From Dryomyza anilis (lineage: Eukaryota; Arthropoda; Insecta; Diptera; Dryomyzidae): a stretch of 64,000 nt of DNA. A model generated the notes under the pieces. That model was given only the letters and a program-made list of their open reading frames with translations, was not told the DNA's origin and ran no database searches. The stretch is from the NCBI GenBank assembly GCA_951804985.1, contig OX638131.1:60954131-61018130 (forward strand), given 5' to 3'. Positions 34,201-47,109 of this stretch are shown here, in pieces. Within the stretch, counting starts at the first letter, position 1, and each line of letters begins with the position of its first letter. Made by a program: the position numbers and the translations under genes.

Positions 34201-35227
34201 ATAAATATAAATATAAATATAAATATAAATATAAATATAAATATAAATATAAATATAAATATAAATATAAATATAAATATAAATATAAATATAAATATAA
34301 ATATAAATATAAATATAAATATAAATATAAATATAAATATAAATATAAATATAAATATAAATATAAATATAAATATAAATATAAATATAAATATAAATAT
34401 AAATATAAATATAAATATAAATATAAATATAAATATAAATATAAATATAAATATAAATATAAATATAAATATAAATATAAATATAAATATAAATATAAAT
34501 ATAAATATAAATATAAATATAAATATAAATATAAATATAAATATAAATATAAATATAAATATAAATATAAATATAAATATAAATATAAATATAAATATAA
34601 ATATAAATATAAATATAAATATAAATATAAATATAAATATAAATATAAATATAAATATAAATATAAATATAAATATAAATATAAATATAAATATAAATAT
34701 AAATATAAATATAAATATAAATATAAATATAAATATAAATATAAATATAAATATAAATATAAATATAAATATAAATATAAATATAAATATAAATATAAAT
34801 ATAAATATAAATATAAATATAAATATAAATATAAATATAAATATAAATATAAATATAAATATAAATATAAATATAAATATAAATATAAATATAAATATAA
34901 ATATAAATATAAATATAAATATAAATATAAATATAAATATAAATATAAATATAAATATAAATATAAATATAAATATAAATATAAATATAAATATAAATAT
35001 AAATATAAATATAAATATAAATATAAATATAAATATAAATATAAATATAAATATAAATATAAATATAAATATAAATATAAATATAAATATAAATATAAAT
35101 ATAAATATAAATATAAATATAAATATAAATATAAATATAAATATAAATATAAATATAAATATAAATATAAATATAAATATAAATATAAATATAAATATAA
35201 ATATAAATATAAATATAAATATAAATA
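31257..35227. repeat. (ATAAAT)n array of about 4 kb, essentially perfect
   Basis: About 660 copies of a 6-bp unit with no interruption visible until two T-to-G changes (AATATG) at 35227-35242. Because 6 is a multiple of 3 and the unit has no stop in several frames, it creates giant spurious ORFs on both strands with Ile-Asn, Lys-Tyr, Ile-Phe or Tyr-Leu dipeptides. No polymorphic variant or higher-order unit is seen. Confidence 0.98.
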
Positions 35228-35933
35228 TGAATATAAATATGAATATACTAGACAGTGAGCTTTGATAGAAACGCAAACTACTATGCGCTTTCCATTCCAT
35301 ACAAGAAAACTACGGTAAACGATGGGAAATGAAACCAAGTATAATCCATTAGGTGTCCTAAGAAGACATATTGACCATAAAACGACGGAAAAAATAAACG
35401 CAAACTGGTCATCCAGAGACGACAGCAATTTTCTGCAATTTTTAAATTCCACAGTTGCTGCAATTAAATAAATTTTTTTAAAATATTATGTGATATCTGT
35501 AAATGTCGTTAAAATTTTAATAAATGTTAAATAAATTATAATATTATAATACTTACAAATTTTGCCGAATACCATGAATGCCCAACGACCATTTTGAATT
35601 TAATGAAAAATGTCCGCAGTTGACGAACTAACTTAACGCAGTTGACGAACTAACTTAACGAACAGCAAAAGAAAAGAACAAAAATGGCTGCGATTATTAT
35701 AAGGATGATTTCTCAGAATAGTAAACGGAAAAAAGTTCAGCAGAACGGAGTTTTAATCCAGGGATGTACAAATTTTAAATAGTAAAGCTAATGTCCGAGT
35801 TTGCCTTGTGTCAGATTTTGTTCCATTTTTTTGGGTTTAACGCTTCATAAAATATGTTTATTTATGTATATATTGTTTTCAGTTTTTATAATTACATTAA
35901 ATAGATAATTTAAAATAAAAACAAAATATTTTT

Positions 35934-35937
<4 letters not shown>
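35228..35937. other. Spacer with a 22-bp tandem duplication
   Basis: No gene. GCAGTTGACGAACTAACTTA recurs at 35616 and 35638 (period 22). Confidence 0.6.
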
Positions 35938-35982
<45 letters not shown>

Positions 35983-35997
35983 ATATATATATATATC

Positions 35998-36036
<39 letters not shown>
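35938..36036. repeat. (AT)n microsatellite with TC and TAAA interruptions
   Basis: Alternating TA over about 100 bp, interrupted by CTATAT at 35981 and 35997 and TAAATA at 36009. It is the left flank of the pogo-like element. Confidence 0.9.
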
Positions 36037-36903
36037 CAAATCACGGTATAACGAATACACGGTTTAACGAAAACGCTATGTAATGAACGAACAAATTCTT
36101 AAAAATATAACGAATATTTCTAAAATATTATACTCGATATAACGAACGGTTAGGATAAAAACATTTTAAAATATAGCAAAAGCAATAAAGAATCCAAAGA
36201 ATAGAAGGAGAGAAAAAAAAGTTACAATACCTTCAATTTGTCAATGATTATTACTTTATTTTTGGGTCTACACAAATTTGTAGCTTAGTTATTACATGTT
36301 CGTTAACATACTGTGCGAGTGTTATCGAAAAATTATCAATGGAAACAGAAATAGAATGCCGAATATAAAAAAACAGAAATAGAATGCCGAATATAAAATT
36401 TAAAGATTTAAAACTTAATGTCTCTTTTTCTGTTAATTTGTACAAATAATAAAATATTAAAAACATTATTTAATTTTAAAAACGATTTTAAATTGTTTAT
36501 GGATATTCTTCAATATCTTTAGGAGAACAAAATTAAAATTTTAAATGATGGTAAAAAATGTTTAGGTTAAAAACTAACGAATTCCAAAATTTTCAATGGT
36601 GGAAATGAAGAAAATATTCCAGCAGTAAAATTCAGACTAAGATAGCACTGATTATAGAGATGGTATTTTATATCAAATGAACATTTTTGCAGGATTTCCC
36701 TTATGTTTGACTCATTGCTGCTAATATTCCAAACAAGACCTGGACCATTTTACCACTTTATATTTTTTTTGCAGTTTGTCTTTTTTTCATAAAAGAACTT
36801 AATAAATTTAATATAAAAAAATGATGCTTTATAACGAATTTTTCGATATAACGAAAGGGCCTGACAATATATCATTCGTTATACCGGGATTTGTCTGTAT
36901 ATG
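36037..36903. mobile_element. Pogo/Tigger-like inverted-repeat element, no transposase
   Basis: The left end reads CAAATCACGGTATAACGAAT and the right end ATTCGTTATACCGGGATTTG, inverted repeats of about 20 bp. Further internal TATAACGAA repeats occur near both ends. Repeated TATAACGA at the termini is characteristic of pogo/Tigger elements of the Tc1/mariner superfamily, which insert at TA; both flanks here are TA repeats. It has no transposase and includes a 28-bp tandem duplication at 36343-36400. The minus-strand frame 36466-36251 is hydrophobic and unrecognised. Confidence 0.7.
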
Positions 36904-37189
36904 TATTATATATATATATATTAGGGTGATGAAAAATAAAGTCATTGGGATCGCTCACCATAGGATCATAAAAGTTGAAAAAGACACACACGTGCCTTTT
37001 TTTCCAAAATCGATTGATGTTTAAAGGTCGCGCACTTGGATTTTCTGTTTTTGGCGATCTGAAAAACGTAAGTTGGCTTCATGGGAAAAGTTGAATATCT
37101 CCCAAAGTTTAAGGAGTAAATTCACATAATTTTAGGAATTTTGTGCTCCAATATAATGCAGTTTCCAAAACTGTTGTTAAAAATGTTGT

Positions 37190-37494
37190 TATAAATAATA
37201 GTTTGGCGCTACAGTCCTGTATAGAACTTCGGCCGAGCTCTCTCACCATTTTGAGCTGTGCGTGTTATATTTGTACTCAAAGTGGGACCTACAGTTTATT
37301 GCCGAATCCGAACGGCGGGTGAGAGCTTTTCATAGGCAATGATTTTACTCTCGTAGGTTTGCCATTTACTGACGAGAGGTAGCGCGGTATAGAAAAATGT
37401 TTCTATGAAAAGATGTTGTTAGCCCCAGTCCAGGCTTGAACCGGGGACTTTTCGGCTCGCAGTCCAACGCACTAACCACTGAGCTACCGCGGCT
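37190..37494 (-). repeat. tRNA-derived SINE, full length
   Basis: On the minus strand the element starts at 37494 with a 74-bp tRNA-like head and continues as a SINE body of about 230 bp. The body includes CTCTCACCCGCCGTTCGG, GGCAATAAACTGTAGGTCCC, GAGAGAGCTCGGCCGAAGTT and GACTGTAGCGCCAAACTATT. The last part (AGCTCGGCC … GCGCCAA) resembles, from memory, a repeat widespread in muscid and tephritid fly genomes. A truncated second copy lies at 22245-22490. RNA polymerase III would transcribe it leftward. Confidence 0.88.
37421..37494 (-). promoter_or_regulatory. tRNA-like SINE head with internal pol III promoter (A and B boxes)
   Basis: The A box TAGCTCAGTGGTTAGTGCG and B box GGTTCAAGCC are at tRNA spacing. 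The acceptor ends AGCC and GGCT can pair, but the anticodon stem has mismatches. The loop would carry GCG at the anticodon position. Treated as a SINE head, not a functional tRNA gene. Confidence 0.8.
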
Positions 37495-40400
37495 ACTTAT
37501 ATTATATTATATTATATTATATTATATTATATTATATTATATTATATTATATTATATTATATTATATTATATTATATTATATTATATTATATTATATTAT
37601 ATTATATTATATTATATTATATTATATTATATTATATTATATTATATTATATTATATTATATTATATTATATTATATTATATTATATTATATTATATTAT
37701 ATTATATTATATTATATTATATTATATTATATTATATTATATTATATTATATTATATTATATTATATTATATTATATTATATTATATTATATTATATTAT
37801 ATTATATTATATTATATTATATTATATTATATTATATTATATTATATTATATTATATTATATTATATTATATTATATTATATTATATTATATTATATTAT
37901 ATTATATTATATTATATTATATTATATTATATTATATTATATTATATTATATTATATTATATTATATTATATTATATTATATTATATTATATTATATTAT
38001 ATTATATTATATTATATTATATTATATTATATTATATTATATTATATTATATTATATTATATTATATTATATTATATTATATTATATTATATTATATTAT
38101 ATTATATTATATTATATTATATTATATTATATTATATTATATTATATTATATTATATTATATTATATTATATTATATTATATTATATTATATTATATTAT
38201 ATTATATTATATTATATTATATTATATTATATTATATTATATTATATTATATTATATTATATTATATTATATTATATTATATTATATTATATTATATTAT
38301 ATTATATTATATTATATTATATTATATTATATTATATTATATTATATTATATTATATTATATTATATTATATTATATTATATTATATTATATTATATTAT
38401 ATTATATTATATTATATTATATTATATTATATTATATTATATTATATTATATTATATTATATTATATTATATTATATTATATTATATTATATTATATTAT
38501 ATTATATTATATTATATTATATTATATTATATTATATTATATTATATTATATTATATTATATTATATTATATTATATTATATTATATTATATTATATTAT
38601 ATTATATTATATTATATTATATTATATTATATTATATTATATTATATTATATTATATTATATTATATTATATTATATTATATTATATTATATTATATTAT
38701 ATTATATTATATTATATTATATTATATTATATTATATTATATTATATTATATTATATTATATTATATTATATTATATTATATTATATTATATTATATTAT
38801 ATTATATTATATTATATTATATTATATTATATTATATTATATTATATTATATTATATTATATTATATTATATTATATTATATTATATTATATTATATTAT
38901 ATTATATTATATTATATTATATTATATTATATTATATTATATTATATTATATTATATTATATTATATTATATTATATTATATTATATTATATTATATTAT
39001 ATTATATTATATTATATTATATTATATTATATTATATTATATTATATTATATTATATTATATTATATTATATTATATTATATTATATTATATTATATTAT
39101 ATTATATTATATTATATTATATTATATTATATTATATTATATTATATTATATTATATTATATTATATTATATTATATTATATTATATTATATTATATTAT
39201 ATTATATTATATTATATTATATTATATTATATTATATTATATTATATTATATTATATTATATTATATTATATTATATTATATTATATTATATTATATTAT
39301 ATTATATTATATTATATTATATTATATTATATTATATTATATTATATTATATTATATTATATTATATTATATTATATTATATTATATTATATTATATTAT
39401 ATTATATTATATTATATTATATTATATTATATTATATTATATTATATTATATTATATTATATTATATTATATTATATTATATTATATTATATTATATTAT
39501 ATTATATTATATTATATTATATTATATTATATTATATTATATTATATTATATTATATTATATTATATTATATTATATTATATTATATTATATTATATTAT
39601 ATTATATTATATTATATTATATTATATTATATTATATTATATTATATTATATTATATTATATTATATTATATTATATTATATTATATTATATTATATTAT
39701 ATTATATTATATTATATTATATTATATTATATTATATTATATTATATTATATTATATTATATTATATTATATTATATTATATTATATTATATTATATTAT
39801 ATTATATTATATTATATTATATTATATTATATTATATTATATTATATTATATTATATTATATTATATTATATTATATTATATTATATTATATTATATTAT
39901 ATTATATTATATTATATTATATTATATTATATTATATTATATTATATTATATTATATTATATTATATTATATTATATTATATTATATTATATTATATTAT
40001 ATTATATTATATTATATTATATTATATTATATTATATTATATTATATTATATTATATTATATTATATTATATTATATTATATTATATTATATTATATTAT
40101 ATTATATTATATTATATTATATTATATTATATTATATTATATTATATTATATTATATTATATTATATTATATTATATTATATTATATTATATTATATTAT
40201 ATTATATTATATTATATTATATTATATTATATTATATTATATTATATTATATTATATTATATTATATTATATTATATTATATTATATTATATTATATTAT
40301 ATTATATTATATTATATTATATTATATTATATTATATTATATTATATTATATTATATTATATTATATTATATTATATTATATTATATTATATTATATTAT

Positions 40401-42384
40401 ATTATATTATATTATATTATATTATATTATATTATATTATATTATATTATATTATATTATATTATATTATATTATATTATATTATATTATATTATATTAT
40501 ATTATATTATATTATATTATATTATATTATATTATATTATATTATATTATATTATATTATATTATATTATATTATATTATATTATATTATATTATATTAT
40601 ATTATATTATATTATATTATATTATATTATATTATATTATATTATATTATATTATATTATATTATATTATATTATATTATATTATATTATATTATATTAT
40701 ATTATATTATATTATATTATATTATATTATATTATATTATATTATATTATATTATATTATATTATATTATATTATATTATATTATATTATATTATATTAT
40801 ATTATATTATATTATATTATATTATATTATATTATATTATATTATATTATATTATATTATATTATATTATATTATATTATATTATATTATATTATATTAT
40901 ATTATATTATATTATATTATATTATATTATATTATATTATATTATATTATATTATATATTATATTATATTATATTATATTATATTATATTATATTATATT
41001 ATATTATATTATATTATATTATATTATATTATATTATATTATATTATATTATATTATATTATATTATATTATATTATATTATATTATATTATATTATATT
41101 ATATTATATTATATTATATTATATTATATTATATTATATTATATTATATTATATTATATTATATTATATTATATTATATTATATTATATTATATTATATT
41201 ATATTATATTATATTATATTATATTATATTATATTATATTATATTATATTATATTATATTATATTATATTATATTATATTATATTATATTATATTATATT
41301 ATATTATATTATATTATATTATATTATATTATATTATATTATATTATATTATATTATATTATATTATATTATATTATATTATATTATATTATATTATATT
41401 ATATTATATTATATTATATTATATTATATTATATTATATTATATTATATTATATTATATTATATTATATTATATTATATTATATTATATTATATTATATT
41501 ATATTATATTATATTATATTATATTATATTATATTATATTATATTATATTATATTATATTATATTATATTATATTATATTATATTATATTATATTATATT
41601 ATATTATATTATATTATATTATATTATATTATATTATATTATATTATATTATATTATATTATATTATATTATATTATATTATATTATATTATATTATATT
41701 ATATTATATTATATTATATTATATTATATTATATTATATTATATTATATTATATTATATTATATTATATTATATTATATTATATTATATTATATTATATT
41801 ATATTATATTATATTATATTATATTATATTATATTATATTATATTATATTATATTATATTATATTATATTATATTATATTATATTATATTATATTATATT
41901 ATATTATATTATATTATATTATATTATATTATATTATATTATATTATATTATATTATATTATATTATATTATATTATATTATATTATATTATATTATATT
42001 ATATTATATTATATTATATTATATTATATTATATTATATTATATTATATTATATTATATTATATTATATTATATTATATTATATTATATTATATTATATT
42101 ATATTATATTATATTATATTATATTATATTATATTATATTATATTATATTATATTATATTATATTATATTATATTATATTATATTATATTATATTATATT
42201 ATATTATATTATATTATATTATATTATATTATATTATATTATATTATATTATATTATATTATATTATATTATATTATATTATATTATATTATATTATATT
42301 ATATTATATTATATTATATTATATTATATTATATTATATTATATTATATTATATTATATTATATTATATTATATTATATTATAT
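37495..42384. repeat. (ATATT)n array of about 4.9 kb with a single interruption
   Basis: About 975 copies of a 5-bp unit. The only irregularity is at about 40955, where the array loses 3 bp (ATATATATT), changing its phase. It abuts the 5' end of the SINE with only a few bases between. It yields a giant artefactual frame (Ile-Ile-Leu-Tyr-Tyr repeats) because 15 bp contains no stop in that frame. Confidence 0.98.
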
Positions 42385-42766
42385 AGTCGAATATGAGATT
42401 TGTTCATACATTTTTAATTTAAAAATATGTACTCAACAGATCAAATATACAATTGTACGATCATGAAATGTTTTATTTATTATCGATTTAATAAAATATA
42501 TTTTATTACATTTGGTTAGGAAACACCTAAATTAGAGTCGATTATTCAATATTTAATAATTCAATATCAATTTACTCAAGAAACAAGAAAAAATATTCGT
42601 ATGGAGATATTCCAAACTTCAATGTAATATAAATCGTGTATGCTGATATTTATGAAAATTTCTAATTTTAAGTCGTTTTACCCATGGAAAAAATATCAAA
42701 AAAATATATATAAATTTAAAAAGAAATTAAACGGATTTCATGTTGTTATTTTTCAAACAGATTCAA

Positions 42767-42903
42767 CAGCGCTACCAATAATCAAAAAATAATGTATAGC
42801 TATAACAAATAGTCGGCTTTTTGACAAATCTTCCATATAAATTTATGTCAAAATCGACTACTATCTTAAGTTGGACAATTTTTTTTGATTATTGGTAACG
42901 CTG
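42767..42903. mobile_element. 137-bp hairpin MITE
   Basis: Begins CAGCGCTACCAATAATCAAA and ends TTTGATTATTGGTAACGCTG. The arms stay complementary inward (TAGTCGGCTTTTTGACAAAT against ATTTATGTCAAAATCGACTA), so almost the whole sequence folds into one stem. CAG ends fit hAT-type MITEs, but I see no 8-bp duplication. Confidence 0.8.
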
Positions 42904-43739
42904 ATATTGTTAGATGTTAACATGGTACATGAATTTAATTATTATTATTATTATTTTTCATAATGTTTATTATTAATAGTACAAATTTTTAACTGAACGT
43001 GGATTATCTGTTTGATTCAACATGCTGTATAGTTAATGTAAAAATTGTCTAATGTTACATTTACATTGGTTAGAATAACTCGATGTCTTGTCAAATTAAA
43101 ATAGCAATAATTTTAAAATACAAAAAAACTCGATGTTTTTTATTTTATAGACTACTTTTGGATGAATTTTTTAGAATTTCGGATCGAATGACAAATAAGA
43201 ATGCGATATATGGTTATCAAGACCATTGCCCAAACTAAAATTAGAAACTTTTTTTCTATATTTACTACATTTTAAAATATGCGTTTAAAAAGCATTTCAC
43301 TATTACAGAATTTTATTTTTGTTCTGTTGAGTAATTATATTTAAAGTTAAAATGACAATATAATTTTTTGACAATATAATCATATATAAGTTCAGTACAA
43401 CTTTACCAATTATGTATTTTATATTTTTTTGTGAACTTTTTCAGACGTTTTCTTTGCACGATATATAAAATTTAAGACATCCTACTCCAAATACTAAAGG
43501 TAAAATAAATCAATTTTTGAAAACTTGCGTTATTTACGAATTTCTGAATGATGACGATATTTACCGCTTTTATTTGCCTAGGCCCGCGGTTAAATTATAT
43601 TTATTAGATACATTGGATATCTTAGAATCAATTATTGGGTGTAGCGGATACAAACTGATTAGCGGAATTTTTTTATTAACTGAAATGAATTCATGAATTT
43701 AAAATTAGTTGGTGTATTAATAAGTCGATGTTAAAAAAT
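42904..43739. other. No gene seen
   Basis: AT-rich interior of the inverted-arm element. No frame with recognisable features. Confidence 0.5.
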
Positions 43740-44013
43740 GTTCGCAACAGTTTTAGAAACTACATTATATTAGAGCACTTTTCTAAAAATTTTGTGAATT
43801 TACTCCTTAAACTTTGGGAGATATTCAATTTTTCCCTTGAAGCCAACTTATGTTTTTCAGATCGCCAAAAACAGAAAATCCAAGTGCTTAGAGGTCGCGC
43901 ACTCAATTGATTTTGGAAAAAAAGGCACGTGTGTGTTTTTCAACTTTTCTGATCGTATGGTGAGCGATTTCGTGGGAAAATAAAAATTCGATCCATTTTT
44001 GATCACCAATATG

Positions 44014-44161
<148 letters not shown>

Positions 44162-44183
44162 GTCGCATAATGTATATATTGCC

Positions 44184-44330
44184 TCATTGCAAAAAGAAAT
44201 CTATTGTATGCAAAGATGTTTTTTTCGGTTGTACGTCTGCCCTTAGCATAACCACTCCAGATGGGTTTACTTTAACCTTTATTTTTGTTAGAGGATATAG
44301 ATTACCATAATCGACTTCTTCGTATAAATC
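44184..44330 (-). CDS. Possible terminal exon of an unidentified host gene
   Basis: On the minus strand, a polypyrimidine-rich acceptor (TTTTTTATTTACAG) is followed at 44330 by 48 codons and a TGA at 44184-44186. The peptide ([20 protein letters not shown], then [16 protein letters not shown], then a short hydrophobic end) has the composition of a folded domain rather than of translated repeat. I do not recognise the family, and no upstream exon was identified to the right. It could also be a retrotransposon scrap. Low confidence. Confidence 0.3.
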   Translation of the reverse strand, partial: DLYEEVDYGNLYPLTKIKVKVNPSGVVMLRADVQPKKTSLHTIDFFLQ

Positions 44331-44914
44331 CTGTAAATAAAAAATAATTACAACAAAATATTGCATAACTTATTATATTTAACATTTAATAATAGTTTGT
44401 ATGATTTATATGGAAAGAACACCACATTCATGAGAGATGACAAATAATCAAATTTTTATCTAAAAATGATTGTCTTATGACAAAGAAAAATTCAATTGCT
44501 GGGAAGGTATAATGGAGGATTAGTTGGAATCGGAATATAAAACAGACCGAAACCATTTCAGTTGTATCTGTTCCGGAAATAGAACCGAAACTACTATAAC
44601 TGAATTTTAAACGAATTGTTCGTATTCACTTCAAAATATGTGTTCCAAAAATGTACGTTTTTTAAACTTTTAAAATAAATCTGTAAAATATTAACTGTAC
44701 AGATTTGGAAATATATTTAAAATTGGGCGTTATTGTAATTTTCGCCAAAAACTTTATTACCGTAATGCAATCTCTCTTACACAATCTCTTGCACAATGTA
44801 AATTATTTAAATTATTTATTAATGTGATTTATTTAAAATTTGGGTAAATTTTATGGTGATTAGATATATTGGCAAATATTTCATGTTTAAAGTAACGTTT
44901 TAAATAACCAAATT
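44331..44914. other. No gene seen
   Basis: AT-rich. At 44560-44620 it has TTCCGGAAATAGAACCGAAA, similar to the GTTCC-rich block at 57560-57985. Confidence 0.4.
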
Positions 44915-45750
44915 AACTAAAGACCAATAAACATTTATCACAGCATTTTGAAATTGGTTTACTGATTAGATTGAATTTGATAGGAGAACTCGAAAAAATG
45001 ATTTTTTTTTGACAAAAAATGTTATCACAATTGTAATCACAAATACATTAAAAATTTGGGAAAAGCGAAAAAATCCAGATGATGCACAGTTTTTAATATA
45101 AAAACCTACAGCTTTCAAAGAAAACCCAAAAAATCTATGGGTACATTTTGAGGACAGAAACATCATATGGAAGCATTCATTTATTTTGCATTGAGTGTTA
45201 ACTAAAAAAAATTACATCCATGGGTTATATATATATATTTATATAGTATATATGTCCTTGATCAGCATCACTTTCCGAGTCAATTTAGACATGATCGTCT
45301 GTCCGTCTATACACGATAACTTGAAATGCGATTAAATTTAGGTTAGTAGATAGGTAACTTTAAGTTCAAAAATTTATCAAATTAGTCAACGTACTCAACC
45401 ACATCCCATACGTAATATGGGTTTACTTTTTAGGATGTCATATCTCGTAAAGTATTCAAAATGAAATTTAAAATTAGTTATAAGCAATCATCTATCAATG
45501 CATACTAAAAAAAATATATATAGCACTCGATTATACTGCTTTCACATAATTTTATTTTGCCTCATTTTTTAGCATTTTTGATTTAATTTTTTGTTAAAAA
45601 AAAAATCTTTTTCAAGTTCTCTTATCGAGTTCTCTAAAACTAGTGAACCAATTTAAAAATGTTGTGAGAAATTTATTGAATGTTTAATTACTTTTCATTT
45701 GATATAACACTTGATCATATGACTTATTTATAACGCAACATATTAAAAAA
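44915..45750. mobile_element. Second copy of the long-inverted-repeat element family
   Basis: Related to 14328-15765. It shares AATAAACATTTATCACA, GAAATTGGTTTACTGATTAG, GAGAACTCGAAAAAA, ATGGGTACATTTTGAG and the CGGAAAGTGATG/GTCTGTCCGTCTATACACGA block. Its right half (45530-45710) mirrors its left half. Both outer ends are missing, and the right side is cut near 45750 by the BEL LTR. Confidence 0.75.
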
Positions 45751-45763
45751 ATGTTACCCCCTG

Positions 45764-46045
45764 TTCGAGCCTCCAAATGAATTGCATCACACCAGTTTGG
45801 CTGCACATAATATTTTTCGTCTTCGTTAAAGTTGCAACCACATATACCACACACTCATCACTCCTTGTCGTCACGCTAGCACTCAATTCATCGCAATTGC
45901 AGTCATATTCACATACAGTCCACTCTCCTCGCATTATTGAACAACAACACCCACATCAACTCATAGCCTGATATTATAACTGTCGCAACGCATCGCTTAC
46001 TGCAATTAATGGTACGTGCATAAAAAATTAATGTTTTCTTGGCTC
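45764..46045 (+). repeat. BEL 5' LTR
   Basis: Starts TGTTCGAGCCTCCAAAT. It is shared with 53782-53963 through CCTGATATTATAACTGTCGC and CTTACTGCA to TTGGCTCT. It contains about 100 bp (45791-45885) absent from the 3' copy. The right border is set only by where the two copies diverge. Confidence 0.7.
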
Positions 46046-46135
46046 TACTAAATTTGCATTAATTTCTTTTTTTTGACCTTGGTTGAGCTCACCAGGGAAT
46101 TACAAGAAGATTGAAGAGACAGTAGCTTTTCGTCA

Positions 46136-47100
46136 TTGGCGCGTTGCCGACTACAAAAACAACTGGAGCTACTAGACGAGTCACAGTTGCACGAAAATCA
46201 TCGTTGGGAGTTTGAAGAAACTTATTGCCAAGTGAAATCTATGTATGCAGAAAGATTAGCACAATTAAAAACATCTGAAACTAATGAAAATTTATGTACC
46301 ACTCGGCTACCATCACATCAATTATCGCCGAGCTAATTTGCCAAAACTACAACTAACTACATTCACCGGCTAACACAGCTCACAGTTCACAAAAACAATG
46401 AATTGTCAAACGTTGAAAAATTTCAATATCTACGTTCAACTTTATAAGGAAATACTTCACGTCTGATACAATTATTAGAAGTCACAGATTCTAATTACAA
46501 TAAGGCACTACGACAATAAAAGGTATATTTTTCAATCACATCTTCAACATATTTTCGATGCTCAAGGTGTTGCGAAAGGAAGTGTTTCATCTTTGCGAGA
46601 CTTAATTGATACAATCAATGTAAATATGCCAGTAATGCAGTCACTATCATCGACACATGCCGACGGCATTCTCCTGCATTTAGTTGTATCGAAACTTGAC
46701 GCAGAAACACAAGCAAAATGGGAAGATGAAATTTCAAAATGGCATTCTGGTATGGCATTCACTTCATTAAAACTACCATCGTGGGAAAATTTATCAGCAT
46801 TTCCGGAACGCCGCTGTCAAACAATTGATATGATCGAAACTAACAGAAAGTCTACGAATCTGCAACCATCATGTGCAACATATTTTTCGTCATCGTCATC
46901 GTCATGCGCAAAACTTCGTTTAAACCAAAGCAATCATTTGTCGCAACAAATCAACCAACCTGTCCTTTGTGCGGTGACACAGCCACTAACAATGCTTTTA
47001 AATGTGGAGTGTTCATAAAAATGAATCCAATGGATCGCTACAACTTAACCAAACGTAAAAATCTTTGTCTTAATTTGTCTTCAAGTGAAATTATAATAGC
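46136..47100 (+). pseudogene. BEL/Pao gag, broken
   Basis: Pieces in order: 46136-46336 (KQLELLDESQLHENHRWEFE, the N-terminal helical part); decayed capsid in shifted frames with NVEKFQYLRSTL; 46593-47018 (SLRDLIDTINVNMPVMQSL, then LLHLVVSKLDAETQAKWEDE), typical of the DUF1759-type Gag of BEL/Pao; and in another frame 46945-47075, the zinc knuckle CPLCGDTATNNAFKCGVF followed by RYNLTKRKNLCLN. Gag forms the particle and binds RNA. At least three frame breaks and one stop. Confidence 0.8.
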
Positions 47101-47109
47101 TACTAGAGA

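Larger units (their letters stand above)
36924..44010. mobile_element. Inverted-arm element (about 270-bp arms) holding the SINE and the pentanucleotide array
   Basis: The left arm (36924-37185) and right arm (43740-44010) are inverted copies: GGTGATGAAAAAT and ATTTTTGATCACC at the ends, then the AGGTCGCGCACT, CAGAAAATCC, CTCCCAAAGTTTAAGGAGTA and GTTTCCAAAACTGTTG blocks. Both sides are embedded in TA repeats, so a TA-targeting (mariner-type) element is plausible. Between the arms lie a SINE, a 4.9-kb microsatellite and 1.3 kb of AT-rich DNA. No transposase. Confidence 0.75.

Noticed and set aside
31073..35452. Very long ORFs of Tyr-Leu, Ile-Asn, Ile-Phe and Lys-Tyr repeats on both strands
   Set aside because: They are translations of the hexanucleotide microsatellite. 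All frames on both strands are open simply because the unit lacks stops in them.
36251..36466. Transposase piece of the pogo-like element
   Set aside because: A hydrophobic Phe/Leu-rich frame without helix-turn-helix or DDE motifs, partly inside a 28-bp tandem repeat.
37421..37494. Functional tRNA gene on the minus strand
   Set aside because: A and B boxes are present, but the anticodon stem is mismatched and the sequence runs straight into a SINE body that has another copy in the window.
37436..42466. 1676-codon ORF of Ile-Ile-Leu-Tyr-Tyr repeats
   Set aside because: Artefact of the pentanucleotide array, entering from the antisense of a SINE head. No protein signal.
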